Counted from the first letter of the stretch, positions 18,303 to 26,131 are shown. The stretch is 64,000 nucleotides of DNA from Mycolicibacterium sp. P1-18 (GCF_008329535.1 NZ_NPKR01000005.1:248001-312000), one strand, 5' to 3'. The notes: generated by a model not told the origin, from the letters alone. Numbers and translations are program-made.

Positions 18303-18914
18303 GTGAGCGTCCAAGGGCATCGCCTTCTTTTGCTGCGACACGGTGAGACCGAGTGGTCCAAGAGCGGCAGGCACACCGGACGCACCGATCTCGAACTCAC
18401 CGACGAGGGCCGCGAGCAGGCGAGGCTGGCCAGGGAGGCGCTGGCCGACCTGCAACTGCGCGACCCGGTGGTGCTCAGCAGCCCGCGGCACCGCGCGCTG
18501 GTGACCGCCGAGCTGGCGGGTCTGTCCGTCGACGAGGTCACACCGCTGCTGGCCGAGTGGGACTACGGCGACTACGAGGGCCTCACCACCGCCCAGATCC
18601 GCGAGACCGTCCCGGATTGGACGGTGTGGAAGTACGGCTGCCCGGACGGGGAGAGCACCGCCGCGGTCAGCGCACGGGCCGACCGGGCCGTGGACCTCGC
18701 GCTGTCACACATGGAGTCGCACGACGTGGTGCTGGTGGGCCACGGCCACTTCTCGCGGTCGGTGATGACCCGGTGGATCGAACTGCCGATCTCGGAGGGC
18801 ATCCGGGTGTCCATGGCGGCGGCGTCCATCGCGGTCTGCGGCTTCGAACACGGCGTGCGCCAGATCGGCGCACTCGGACTGACCGGGCATCCGAACCCCT
18901 GCCTGCCCACGTGA
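18303..18914 (+). CDS. gpm2: Gpm2, histidine-phosphatase superfamily phosphatase
   Basis: This member of the phosphoglycerate-mutase-like superfamily has 203 residues, the same length as Rv3214. RHGETEWS at residues 12-19 holds the phosphorylated His13. SSPRHRALVTAE and the C-terminal LVGHGHFSR complete the site. Structural work on Rv3214 showed a phosphatase, not a cofactor-dependent mutase, in spite of its gene names. The physiological substrate is unknown. GTG 18303 is the start. The gene overlaps entC by GTGA, so phosphatase and isochorismate synthase are translated in a coupled way, which hints at a joint role in menaquinone or chorismate metabolism. Confidence 0.9.
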   Translation: MSVQGHRLLLLRHGETEWSKSGRHTGRTDLELTDEGREQARLAREALADLQLRDPVVLSSPRHRALVTAELAGLSVDEVTPLLAEWDYGDYEGLTTAQIRETVPDWTVWKYGCPDGESTAAVSARADRAVDLALSHMESHDVVLVGHGHFSRSVMTRWIELPISEGIRVSMAAASIAVCGFEHGVRQIGALGLTGHPNPCLPT

Positions 18915-20002
18915 CGGATCCGACCTTCGTCCTGGCCGGTCGCGACGGCGCCCTCGTCGCCGACGGCGTCGAGGTCGCGTACCCCAGGCTGGACGACGCG
19001 CGCGCCGCCCTGGCCGCACGCCAGTGCCCGATCATCGTGGGAGCGTTGCCATTCGACGTCATCCAGCCGACGGCATTGTTCAGCCCCACCCAAGTTCGTC
19101 GGACCGGCGCGCTGCCCGACTGGCCGACCCGGACCATGCCCGCCGTCCGCATCACCGAGACGGTGCCCGACCCCGACGAGCACCGCGCCCGGATCGCCAC
19201 CGCACTCGAACACCTGCGGGACCCCGCCTCCCCGCTGCACAAGGTGGTGCTCGCCCGCGCACTGCACCTCGCCGCCGACGCCCCGCTCGACGTCGGCACC
19301 CTGCTGCGCCGGCTCGCCGAAGACGCCTCGGCCACCACGTACTTCGTCGACCTGGGCGCGGCCGGGGGCACCCATGTCGGCACCGCACTGATCGGCGCCA
19401 GCCCCGAGCTGCTGGTGGCCCGCCGCGGCGACGTGGTGACCTGCCGGCCGTTCGCGGGTTCGGCACCGCGCTCGGCCGATCCGGCGACGGACCGGGCCAA
19501 CGGCGCCGCGCTGGCCGACTCCGCGAAGGACCTCCACGAACACCGACTCGTGGTCGACCAGATGCGGGCGGCCTTGCAGCCGTTGTGCGTCGACCTGGAC
19601 ATCGCCCCCACTCCGGAGCTGAGTCGCACCTCGGCGGTGTGGCACCTCAACACCCCGATCACCGGGCGGCTGCGCGAATCGTCAACCACCGCACTGGATC
19701 TCGCGATCGCCCTGCACCCCACCGCAGCCGTCGGCGGCGTGCCCACCGCCGAGGCCGTCAGCCTGATCGCCCAACTGGAGGGCGACCGCGGCTTCTACGC
19801 CGGCGCCGTCGGCTGGTGCGACGAGCGCGGCGACGGCACCTGGGTGGTGTCCATCCGGTGCGCCGAGCTGTCGGCCGACCGCCGCGCCGCCCACGCCAAT
19901 TCCGGCGGAGGCATCGTCGCCGAATCCGATCCGGACGACGAAGTCGCCGAGACCAACACCAAGTTCCGGACCATTCTGAGCGCGTTGGGAGTGAACACAT
20001 GA
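18911..20002 (+). CDS. entC: EntC/MenF-type isochorismate synthase
   Basis: This chorismate-utilising enzyme of 363 residues is orthologous to Rv3215. It should convert chorismate to isochorismate for menaquinone. Mycobactin salicylate is made by MbtI elsewhere. The C-terminal chorismate-binding domain is clear: KVVLARALHLAA, GASPELLVARRGD, CRPFAGSAPRS, AKDLHEHRLVVDQ, HPTAAVGGVPTAEA and GFYAGAVGW with catalytic acids near the end. Start GTG 18911 overlaps the gpm2 stop by four bases, and the stop overlaps the next gene as ATGA, forming a three-gene operon. Confidence 0.9.
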   Translation: MTDPTFVLAGRDGALVADGVEVAYPRLDDARAALAARQCPIIVGALPFDVIQPTALFSPTQVRRTGALPDWPTRTMPAVRITETVPDPDEHRARIATALEHLRDPASPLHKVVLARALHLAADAPLDVGTLLRRLAEDASATTYFVDLGAAGGTHVGTALIGASPELLVARRGDVVTCRPFAGSAPRSADPATDRANGAALADSAKDLHEHRLVVDQMRAALQPLCVDLDIAPTPELSRTSAVWHLNTPITGRLRESSTTALDLAIALHPTAAVGGVPTAEAVSLIAQLEGDRGFYAGAVGWCDERGDGTWVVSIRCAELSADRRAAHANSGGGIVAESDPDDEVAETNTKFRTILSALGVNT

Positions 20003-20484
20003 GCGTGGACATCCGTCGGGCCCGACCCGGGGACGAGAACGAACTGGTCGCCATGGTGCGCGAGCTGGCCGAGTTCGAGCACGCCGCCGAGGAGTGCACC
20101 GTCACCGAGGACCAGTTGCACGAGGCGCTGTTCGGCAACCCGGCCACGGTTCAGGGGTACGTGGCGGAGGTCGACGGCCAGCCGGCCGCGATGGCGCTGT
20201 GGTTCTACAACTTCTCCACCTGGGACGGCGTCGCCGGCATCTACCTGGAGGACCTCTTCGTCAGGCCGGCGTTCCGCCGCCACGGCCTGGCCCGGGCGCT
20301 GCTGTCGACGTTGGCCCGCGAATGCGTCGACAAGGGCTACTCCCGGCTGACGTGGGCGGTGCTCGACTGGAACTCCGACGCCATCGCCCTCTACGACGCG
20401 GTCGGCGGCCATCCGCAGACTGAGTGGATCACCTATCGGGTGTCCGGTGACGAGCTGTCGGCGCTGGCCGCGGGGCCGAGCTAG
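19999..20484 (+). CDS. GNAT acetyltransferase (Rv3216-like)
   Basis: This N-acetyltransferase of 161 residues has the GNAT fold and resembles spermidine/diamine-acetyltransferase-type proteins. IYLEDLFVRPAFRRHGLARALL carries the acetyl-CoA pyrophosphate loop (RRHGLA), and the end WAVLDWNSDAIALYDAVGG is the typical last helix-strand. The acceptor is unknown. The ATG start overlaps the entC stop as ATGA, so it is the last gene of the gpm2-entC operon. Its stop TAG shares CTAG (20481-20484) with the convergent membrane-protein gene. Confidence 0.87.
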   Translation: MSVDIRRARPGDENELVAMVRELAEFEHAAEECTVTEDQLHEALFGNPATVQGYVAEVDGQPAAMALWFYNFSTWDGVAGIYLEDLFVRPAFRRHGLARALLSTLARECVDKGYSRLTWAVLDWNSDAIALYDAVGGHPQTEWITYRVSGDELSALAAGPS

Positions 20485-20879
20485 ACGTCGTCGTCGGGGC
20501 CTTGGGCAAGCCACTGCACCGCCGAGGGGCTGAACATCAGCGCCAACGCGAGGACCGCCACCAGCGCGACGGGGATGCCGTAGGACCACTGCTGCGAGCC
20601 GACCGCGATGTACCACGCCACCGGCAGCAGCAGGAGTTGGGCGAACACGGCGATCCCGCGGCCCCATCGTCGCCCCGTCCACAGTGCCCATGCCGCGGTG
20701 AGCACCGCGGCGCCCATCACGACGTACCAGAGCGCGGTTCCGTATCCGCTGATCGACACCTCGTGGGCACCCTCGAGCGCGCGGACGACGAACACCACCG
20801 CCACGACCACGAGTGCGAGGCCCTCCAGCGCCACGATGGCGGCCGCCTGGCGAATGGTTGAGGGCGAGGGCACGATCAC
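20481..20879 (-). CDS. Small four-helix membrane protein (Rv3217c-like)
   Basis: This integral membrane protein of 132 residues has four predicted membrane helices: IVALEGLALVVVAVVFVV, ALWYVVMGAAVLTAAWALW, GIAVFAQLLLLPVAWYIAV and GIPVALVAVLALALMF, joined by short loops with a GRRWGRG turn. The C-terminus PDDDV is acidic. No catalytic motif is seen, and the function is unknown. Start GTG 20879 is chosen, with GTG 20873 possible. It is divergent from the lipid kinase gene and converges with the acetyltransferase gene. Confidence 0.75.
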   Translation of the reverse strand: MIVPSPSTIRQAAAIVALEGLALVVVAVVFVVRALEGAHEVSISGYGTALWYVVMGAAVLTAAWALWTGRRWGRGIAVFAQLLLLPVAWYIAVGSQQWSYGIPVALVAVLALALMFSPSAVQWLAQGPDDDV

Positions 20880-20916
20880 ATCGACGAGCGTAGAGCGCGG
20901 CGGTGCGGCATGCCGA

Positions 20917-20922
20917 TAGGGT
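20917..20922 (+). promoter_or_regulatory. -10 element for leaderless lipid kinase transcript
   Basis: TAGGGT ends 8 bases before GTG 20931. This is the usual layout for a leaderless mycobacterial mRNA and decides in favour of GTG 20931 over the ATG at 20910, which lies upstream of the -10 element. Confidence 0.5.
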
Positions 20923-20930
20923 TGAGCCCC

Positions 20931-21890
20931 GTGCGTGCCGTCCTGATCGTCAACCCCAACGCCACGTCGACCACTCCGGCGGGGCGTGATCTTCTCGCGC
21001 ACGCGCTCGAGAGCCGCGTGAAGCTGACCGTCGCCCACACCAACCACCGCGGTCATGCGATCGAAATCGCAAGGGACGCAGCGCGAGACGGGACCGACGT
21101 GGTGATCGTCCACGGCGGTGACGGCACGGTCAACGAGGTGGTCAACGGCATCCTCGGCGAGTGCGGTCAGACGCCGCCCAAGAAGGGGCCCGCGATCTCG
21201 GTGGTGCCCGGCGGATCGGCCAACGTGTTCGCCCGCGCGCTGGGCATCAGCCCGGATCCCGTCGAGGCGACCAACCAACTCGTCGACCTCCTCGGCGCCT
21301 ACCGCCGCGGCGTGAAGTGGCGCCGCATCGGGCTGATGGACTGCGGCGACCGGTGGGGCGTGTTCACCGCGGGCATGGGCGTCGACGGCGACGTCGTGGC
21401 CGCGGTGGAGGCGCAGCGGGCGAAGGGCCGCAAGGTCACCGCGTCGCGCTACATCAAGGTCGCCACCCGGGAAGTGCTGGCCAGCGCCCGCCGCGAACCG
21501 TCGATGACGCTGGAGCTCGCCGGCCGCGCGCCAGTGTCGGGGGTGCACTTCGCATTCGTGTCGAACTCGAGCCCCTGGACCTACGCCAACACCCGGCCCG
21601 TGTGGACCAATCCCGACACCAGCTTCGAGACGGGCCTGGGCGTCTTCGCGACGACCAGCATGAACGTGTGGGCCAATCTGGGGCTGGTGCGTCAGATGCT
21701 GGCCAAGAATCCGCGCCTGGACGCCAAGCACCTGGTGCGCGACGACGACGTGTCATGGGTGCGGGTCACGGCCGACACGCCCGTTGCCTGCCAGATCGAC
21801 GGAGATTACGTCGGTCAGCGCGAAAGGATGACGTTCACGTCGGTTCGGGACGCGCTCGGAGTGGTGGCTCCGCCACCGAAAAAGGCCTGA
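20931..21890 (+). CDS. Diacylglycerol/lipid kinase family protein (Rv3218-like)
   Basis: This 319-residue protein has the diacylglycerol-kinase catalytic fold. VNPNAT at residues 8-13 and the phosphate loop HGGDGTVNEVVNG with GGDGT at 62-66 are the hallmark, followed by PGGSANVFARALG. Such enzymes phosphorylate lipid hydroxyls such as diacylglycerol, ceramide-like or prenol lipids. The mycobacterial substrate of this paralogue is not known to me. The start at GTG 20931 follows from the -10 box directly upstream and the onset of the conserved sequence. The gene is monocistronic, 257 bases before whiB1. Confidence 0.85.
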   Translation: MRAVLIVNPNATSTTPAGRDLLAHALESRVKLTVAHTNHRGHAIEIARDAARDGTDVVIVHGGDGTVNEVVNGILGECGQTPPKKGPAISVVPGGSANVFARALGISPDPVEATNQLVDLLGAYRRGVKWRRIGLMDCGDRWGVFTAGMGVDGDVVAAVEAQRAKGRKVTASRYIKVATREVLASARREPSMTLELAGRAPVSGVHFAFVSNSSPWTYANTRPVWTNPDTSFETGLGVFATTSMNVWANLGLVRQMLAKNPRLDAKHLVRDDDVSWVRVTADTPVACQIDGDYVGQRERMTFTSVRDALGVVAPPPKKA

Positions 21891-21992
21891 CCTGCGAAAG
21901 CCCTGTGAACTCACGCGAATCAGGGCGCAAGTAGTGCGAGTGTAGTACAAACGTGTGGGGGGTTCGGACACCCGGTCCCCCTTGGCGATGCC

Positions 21993-22008
21993 AGTGAGAT
22001 TGCCCACG
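21993..22008 (+). promoter_or_regulatory. CRP-type binding site upstream of whiB1
   Basis: AGTGAGAT-TGCCCACG is a 16-base partial palindrome (GTG..CAC core) of the cAMP receptor protein type. As I remember it, the M. tuberculosis whiB1 promoter carries an almost identical site bound by CRP (Rv3676). It lies about 17 bases before a TTGACA hexamer, a position fit for activation. A second half-site TGTGA follows at 22009-22014. Confidence 0.6.
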
Positions 22009-22024
22009 TGTGAACGCGCCTCTA

Positions 22025-22055
22025 TTGACATCTGTTCAGCCTGTGGAAGCATCGT
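22025..22055 (+). promoter_or_regulatory. Putative whiB1 promoter
   Basis: A perfect -35 hexamer TTGACA (22025-22030) is followed, with a long 19-base spacer, by CATCGT (22050-22055) as the best -10 candidate. The leader to ATG 22148 would be about 85 bases. The -10 choice is weak. Confidence 0.4.
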
Positions 22056-22147
22056 TTGCAACAGTGCAGAAACATTTGATGTGCACGCGTTAACAGCCGA
22101 AGAAAAGCTCGTGCGCCTTGCTGCGCACCAGAATAGGAGTAATGGAA

Positions 22148-22402
22148 ATGGATTGGCGGCATAAGGCGGTCTGTCGTGACGAGGATCCGGAACTGTTCTT
22201 CCCGGTGGGAAACAGCGGCCCGGCACTCGCCCAGATTGCTGATGCGAAGATCGTCTGCAACCGGTGCCCGGTCACGACGGAGTGCCTGAGCTGGGCTTTG
22301 GAGTCCGGACAGGACGCCGGCGTCTGGGGCGGCATGAGCGAGGACGAGCGTCGCGCGCTCAAGCGTCGCAACGCACGGACCAAGGCTCGCACGGGCGTAT
22401 AG
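22148..22402 (+). CDS. whiB1: WhiB1, Fe-S cluster transcription factor
   Basis: WhiB1 is an essential [4Fe-4S] protein that binds the principal sigma factor and responds to nitric oxide. The 84 residues are nearly identical to the known mycobacterial protein. Cluster ligands C9, C37, C40 and C46, the GVWGG turn (58-62) and the basic tail LKRRNARTKARTGV are all visible. ATG 22148 is preceded by AGGAG with eight bases spacing. The upstream CRP-type site suggests cAMP-dependent control. A strong terminator follows directly. Confidence 0.97.
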   Translation: MDWRHKAVCRDEDPELFFPVGNSGPALAQIADAKIVCNRCPVTTECLSWALESGQDAGVWGGMSEDERRALKRRNARTKARTGV

Positions 22403-22419
22403 CCCCCACGATTCCTCGG

Positions 22420-22453
22420 ATTTACGGCCCCGGCTTTTGCCGGGGCCGTAAAT
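22420..22453 (+). terminator. Intrinsic terminator between whiB1 and pdtaS
   Basis: A perfect 15-base stem (ATTTACGGCCCCGGC and its complement) closes a four-T loop and is followed by a T run to 22457. It ends whiB1 and, as a symmetric hairpin with A-rich flank on the other strand, can also stop the convergent pdtaS transcript. Confidence 0.93.
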
Positions 22454-22504
22454 TTTTGTGCCGACGTGCATTTCCAGGATTATTTCCGGAATGTGTCGGG
22501 GGTA

Positions 22505-24004
22505 TTACTGCGCCAGCCGGCCGCGGCGCCCTACGGGCACCCGCAACACGACGTCGGTTCCCCCGGTCGGCACCGCGTGCATCCCCAGTGAGCCGTCCAG
22601 TTCCGCGGCCACCAGCGTCCGCACGATCTGCAGGCCGAGGCTGTCCGACTTCTCGAGGCTGAACCCCTCGGGCAGGCCGCGGCCGTCGTCGTGTACCACG
22701 ACGTCGAGCCACCGGGCGGAGCGCTCGGCGCGGATCGTGACGCTGCCGTTGTCCGACGTCGAGTCGTACGCGTGCTCTATGGCGTTCTGGACGAGCTCGG
22801 TGATGACCATGACCAGGGCGGTGGCCCGGTCGGCGTCGAGGACGCCCAGATCGCCGACGCGGTTGATCCGGACGGGTCGGCCCACCGACGCGACGTCGTT
22901 CATGATCGGCACGATGCGGTCGACGACCTCGTCGAGGTTGACCTCCTCGTCCACCGACATCGACAGCGCGTCGTGCACCAGGGCGATCGAGGACACTCGC
23001 CGCACCGACTCGATGAGCGCGTCCCGCCCCTCGGCGTTGTTGGTCCGCCGGGCCTGCAGGCGCAGCAGTGCGGCGACGGTCTGAAGGTTGTTCTTCACGC
23101 GGTGGTGGATCTCGCGGATGGTGGCGTCCTTGGACAGCAGGGCGCGGTCACGCCGCTTGACCTCCGTCACGTCGCGAATCAGCACCGCCGCACCCGCCGC
23201 CTTGCCGTCGACCACCATCGGGATGGTGCGCAGCAGCACCGCTGCTCCCCCGGCGTCGACCTCCATGCGCATGCTGGAACCGCCGGAGAGCGAATCCCGG
23301 ACGTGGTTGGCCAGTTCCTGGGCCTCGAACGGGTCGGAGATCAACGGTCGGGTGACGGTGACGAGGTTGTGTCCCTCGAGTTCGGCGTTGAGTCCCATGC
23401 GGTGATAGGCCGAGATGGCGTTGGGGCTGGCGAAGCGGACCTGGCCGACCTCGTCGAGCCGGATGAAGCCGTCACCGACCCGTGGGCTCGACCGGGACAT
23501 CGCGAGGTCGCCCACGTTGGGGAAGGTGCCCTCCGAGAGCATCTGCAGGATGTCGGCGGCGCAGTCCAGATACGCCCGCTCCAGCGGGCTGACCTTGCGC
23601 CGATCGGCCAGTGCCGTCTGATGGGTGAGGACGGCGACCACCCGGTCGCCGTGCCGGACGGGCACGGCTTCGACGTTCAGCCAGCGGCCTTCGGGTGAAT
23701 CGAGTTGTCCTGCACCGGTTTCGCGCCCGATTGCCCCGGAGGCGAAGGCGGCGACCACGACGGGCATGTCGGCGGCGGTGTTGACGGTGCCCACCGCGTC
23801 GGCCAGCAGAACCGTGGGCGCGGTGTTGGGCCGCACCTGGGCGACGCACACCAGTGAGCCGTCGTCGTGACCCACCCACATGAGGTAGTCGGCGAACGAG
23901 AGGTCCGCCAGCATCTGCCACTCACCGACCACGGCGTGCAGATGGTCGACGGCATTGCCGGGCAGCATGGTGTGCTCGGCGAGCAGGTCACCGAGGGTCG
24001 ACAC
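22505..24004 (-). CDS. pdtaS: PdtaS, cytosolic sensor histidine kinase
   Basis: PdtaS (Rv3220c) is a soluble HisKA_2-type kinase of 499 residues that signals to the antiterminator PdtaR, encoded elsewhere. The N-terminal GAF-like region spans about 1-150 and a PAS region about 175-285 (FIRLDEVGQVRFASPNAIS). The dimerisation/phosphorylation helix IREIHHRVKNNLQ has its His at 300-301. The ATPase domain shows ELVQNAIEHAY (N box), VHDDGRGLPEG (G1) and SLGLQIVRTLV (G2). No membrane segment is present, as expected. PdtaS has been linked to copper/nitric-oxide and cyclic-di-GMP sensing. It converges on whiB1 and is followed upstream by the biotinyl protein gene 26 bases away. Confidence 0.93.
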   Translation of the reverse strand: MSTLGDLLAEHTMLPGNAVDHLHAVVGEWQMLADLSFADYLMWVGHDDGSLVCVAQVRPNTAPTVLLADAVGTVNTAADMPVVVAAFASGAIGRETGAGQLDSPEGRWLNVEAVPVRHGDRVVAVLTHQTALADRRKVSPLERAYLDCAADILQMLSEGTFPNVGDLAMSRSSPRVGDGFIRLDEVGQVRFASPNAISAYHRMGLNAELEGHNLVTVTRPLISDPFEAQELANHVRDSLSGGSSMRMEVDAGGAAVLLRTIPMVVDGKAAGAAVLIRDVTEVKRRDRALLSKDATIREIHHRVKNNLQTVAALLRLQARRTNNAEGRDALIESVRRVSSIALVHDALSMSVDEEVNLDEVVDRIVPIMNDVASVGRPVRINRVGDLGVLDADRATALVMVITELVQNAIEHAYDSTSDNGSVTIRAERSARWLDVVVHDDGRGLPEGFSLEKSDSLGLQIVRTLVAAELDGSLGMHAVPTGGTDVVLRVPVGRRGRLAQ

Positions 24005-24030
24005 GGGCGTTGCCTCTCGGTGTCGCGGAC

Positions 24031-24246
24031 CTAGCTGATGACGGCGATGAGATCGCCGGCCTGGATGACGTCGCCGACGGCGACGTTGACCGCGGTGACC
24101 TTGCCGGCCGCCTCGGCGAGCACCGGAATCTCCATCTTCATGGATTCCAGGAGGACGACGGTGTCACCCTCGTTGATGTCGTCGCCTTCGCTGACCACGA
24201 CCTCGAGCACACTGGCCACGATCTCAGCGCGAACGTCCTCGGCCAT
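24031..24246 (-). CDS. TB7.3-like single-domain biotinylated protein
   Basis: This stand-alone biotin/lipoyl attachment domain of 71 residues is orthologous to TB7.3 (Rv3221c). The acceptor lysine K37 sits in ESMKMEIPV, the standard biotin site. The rest is only the domain fold (GDTVVLLESMKM, then GDVIQAGDLIAVIS). It may act as a free biotin carrier for an acyl-CoA carboxylase. No carboxylase subunit is adjacent. ATG 24246 matches the known start. It probably forms one transcript with pdtaS. Confidence 0.92.
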   Translation of the reverse strand: MAEDVRAEIVASVLEVVVSEGDDINEGDTVVLLESMKMEIPVLAEAAGKVTAVNVAVGDVIQAGDLIAVIS

Positions 24247-24369
24247 CTTCACCCACTCGTCTCTAGAGCCGCCCCTGCGGTGTCTATCGAACCACACGCA
24301 CGGGATTGGAATGTAGTGGCGCGAGCGTGAGACACTTACGGGCAAGCAATTGACTCATTGGAGGATGCC

Positions 24370-24462
24370 ATGGCCAAGCGTGGCCGTAAGAAGCGTGACC
24401 GTAAGCACACCAAGGCCAACCACGGCAAGCGCCCCAACTGCGGTTCGAAGGCAGTTACCTAA
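24370..24462 (+). CDS. Ribosomal protein bL37
   Basis: This is a very small gene of 30 codons encoding MAKRGRKKRDRKHTKANH followed by [12 protein letters not shown]. The sequence matches the mycobacterial large-subunit protein bL37, seen as a lysine/arginine-rich peptide buried in rRNA in mycobacterial ribosome structures. From memory, the described protein is about 24 residues and ends near GKRPN, so this copy seems to carry about six extra C-terminal residues including a cysteine. ATG 24370 has GGAGG (24360-24364) five bases upstream. The TAA stop overlaps the rshA stop on the other strand at 24459-24462. Genes this short are easily missed. Confidence 0.85.
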   Translation: MAKRGRKKRDRKHTKANHGKRPNCGSKAVT

Positions 24463-24770
24463 CCACGGATGATGGTGGTGCGGCTGATCTCCACTCGCAG
24501 CCGCGCCCGCAGTGAATCCGGCGCCTTGTCGCCACTGCACCTGGTGGCGATGAGGCGCTTCACGCGTTCCTCGATGCCGTACTGCCGCAGGCAGGTGGGG
24601 CATTCCTCCAGATGATGGCGCAGCTTGTCGCGCGTCTCCGTCGTGCATTCGCCGTCGAGCAAGGTCCACACCTCGGCGATCACCGACGCACATTCCGGGT
24701 GATCGGGGTCGACGGGACCTACCGGCGGACGGAACGTGTGCTCTTCGGGGCGGTCGAAGTCGGCGCTCAC
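24459..24770 (-). CDS. rshA: RshA, zinc-binding anti-sigma factor of SigH
   Basis: RshA holds SigH inactive under reducing conditions and releases it on oxidative or heat stress. It has 103 residues with the ZAS motif H53-x3-C57-x2-C60 ([12 protein letters not shown]) and an upstream Cys/His-rich segment ([15 protein letters not shown]). Start ATG 24770 overlaps the sigH stop as ATGA, so regulator and sigma factor are translated together. In M. tuberculosis an additional gene (Rv3222c) lies between sigH and rshA. It is absent here. Confidence 0.93.
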   Translation of the reverse strand: MSADFDRPEEHTFRPPVGPVDPDHPECASVIAEVWTLLDGECTTETRDKLRHHLEECPTCLRQYGIEERVKRLIATRCSGDKAPDSLRARLRVEISRTTIIRG

Positions 24771-25414
24771 GAAGACACCTCCTCTGGCTCGTCGATCTGA
24801 CCTCTGATGAAACCGCGATCCCTCGCGACGTCGGCCAGTAATTCACGGAGTTGCTTGCGTCCACGGTGCAGTCGAGACATCACCGTGCCGATGGGCGTGT
24901 CCATGATCTGGGCGATCTCCTTGTACGGGAATCCCTCGACGTCGGCGTAGTACACCGCCATCCGGAACTCCTCGGGAAGTGCCTGCAGCGCCGCCTTGAT
25001 CTCGGTGTCCGGCAGGGCCTCCATCGCCTCGACCTCGGCCGACCGCAGACCCGTGGACGTGTGCTGCGCGTTGGCCGCGAGCTGCCAGTCGGTGATCTCG
25101 TCGGTCGGATACTCCGCCGGCTGACGCTGCTTCTTGCGGTAGCTGTTGATGTAGGTGTTGGTCAGGATGCGGTACAGCCACGCCTTGAGGTTGGTCCCGG
25201 CACGGAACGACCGGAAGCCGGCGTACGCCTTCACCATCGTTTCCTGCAGGAGGTCTTCGGCGTCGGCGGGATTGCGGGTCATCCGCAACGCGCCGCCGTA
25301 CAGCTGGTCCAGCAGCGGAATGGCATCCCGCTCGAAACGCGCCGTGAGCTCGGCGTCCGTCTCGATCAACGGTTCTTCGGCCGCTGCGGGCGCTGCTCCG
25401 TCGAGGTCGGTCAT
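24767..25414 (-). CDS. sigH: SigH, ECF sigma factor for oxidative and heat stress
   Basis: This ECF sigma factor has 215 residues from ATG 25414, close to the 216 of M. tuberculosis. Region 2 spans roughly residues 24-93 ([60 protein letters not shown]), and region 4 covers about 150-200 ([44 protein letters not shown]). SigH drives thioredoxin, chaperone and its own genes. In-frame GTG codons at 25426 and further upstream leave the exact start open. It is divergent from ybaK over 213 bases that contain SigH-like promoter elements. Confidence 0.94.
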   Translation of the reverse strand: MTDLDGAAPAAAEEPLIETDAELTARFERDAIPLLDQLYGGALRMTRNPADAEDLLQETMVKAYAGFRSFRAGTNLKAWLYRILTNTYINSYRKKQRQPAEYPTDEITDWQLAANAQHTSTGLRSAEVEAMEALPDTEIKAALQALPEEFRMAVYYADVEGFPYKEIAQIMDTPIGTVMSRLHRGRKQLRELLADVARDRGFIRGQIDEPEEVSS

Positions 25415-25570
25415 CTGGATCGACACCGTCCCTTCTCTCGCGGCACCGTCGAACGAAACCGGCACGTAGACCGGCCGTTCCAGGCAAAGCGTTGGCACCG
25501 AGGTGTCTCCTAACTTCCGATCCTAGTGGCTCGCACCGACGGAGTCGCCCCACGAGGCCCATCGATGCAG

Positions 25571-25601
25571 AACAACAGCACGGATGGCCACGAATGTTCC
25601 C
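25571..25601 (-). promoter_or_regulatory. Candidate SigH-dependent autoregulatory promoter
   Basis: Read on the minus strand, GGGAACA (25595-25601) and a GTTGTT block (25571-25576) lie at the spacing expected of the SigH consensus GGAA..N16-20..GTT. A second candidate is GGAACG (25476-25481) with CGTT at 25452-25455, closer to the sigH start. SigH is known to transcribe its own gene, so one of these is likely functional. Confidence 0.4.
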
Positions 25602-25615
25602 GGCGAATCCCGCAC

Positions 25616-25621
25616 TATCGT
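25616..25621 (+). promoter_or_regulatory. -10 element for leaderless ybaK transcript
   Basis: TATCGT ends six bases before GTG 25628, the codon where the conserved YbaK sequence begins. There is no ribosome binding site, so a leaderless mRNA is likely. Confidence 0.5.
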
Positions 25622-25627
25622 GAGGCC

Positions 25628-26125
25628 GTGGCTCGCGCAGCAACCCCCGCAATCGCCGCCCTCGTCGCGGCGGGCGTCCCGCACGAGGTGCTGAGTTACC
25701 ACCACGATTCGCGCACCGACGCCTTCGGCGACGAGGCCGTCGCCGCGTTGAGCGCCGCAGGGCTCGAGGTGTCCGCCGAACAGGTGTTCAAGACCCTCGT
25801 GATCGCACTGCCGTCGGGGCGTCTGGCGGTCGCGGTGCTGCCGGTGCCCTACAAGCTGTCGCTGAAGGCCGCCGCCGCCGCTCTGGGGGCACCTCGGGCA
25901 GAGATGGCCGACCGTGCCGCCGCCGAACGGTCCACCGGGTACGTCGTCGGCGGCATCTCACCCCTCGGTCAGCGCCGGCCGCTGCCGACGGTCGTCGACG
26001 ACTCGGCGTACGCCTGGGACCGCGTGCTGTGCAGCGCGGGCAAGCGCGGGTTGGAGGTCGCGCTCGCCCCCGCGGATCTGGTGCGGCTCACCAACGCGGT
26101 GACCGTCGACGTGCTCGCACCCTGA
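25628..26125 (+). CDS. ybaK: YbaK-type Cys-tRNA(Pro) deacylase
   Basis: This trans-editing protein of 165 residues in the YbaK/EbsC family hydrolyses mischarged Cys-tRNA(Pro). The conserved active-site lysine is K55 in EQVFKTLVIA. The pocket glycines appear in TGYVVGGISPLG, and the closing strand is VALAPADLVRLTNAVTVDV. In M. tuberculosis this locus appears as two short pieces (Rv3224A and Rv3224B), so the intact gene here shows the ancestral state. The SDR gene follows after 18 bases with its own leaderless signal. Confidence 0.88.
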   Translation: MARAATPAIAALVAAGVPHEVLSYHHDSRTDAFGDEAVAALSAAGLEVSAEQVFKTLVIALPSGRLAVAVLPVPYKLSLKAAAAALGAPRAEMADRAAAERSTGYVVGGISPLGQRRPLPTVVDDSAYAWDRVLCSAGKRGLEVALAPADLVRLTNAVTVDVLAP

Positions 26126-26131
26126 CGGTTC

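Noticed and set aside
24031..24246. The biotinyl protein gene as part of a carboxylase operon
   Set aside because: No carboxylase or carboxyltransferase subunit is adjacent. Neighbours are pdtaS and the sigH locus.
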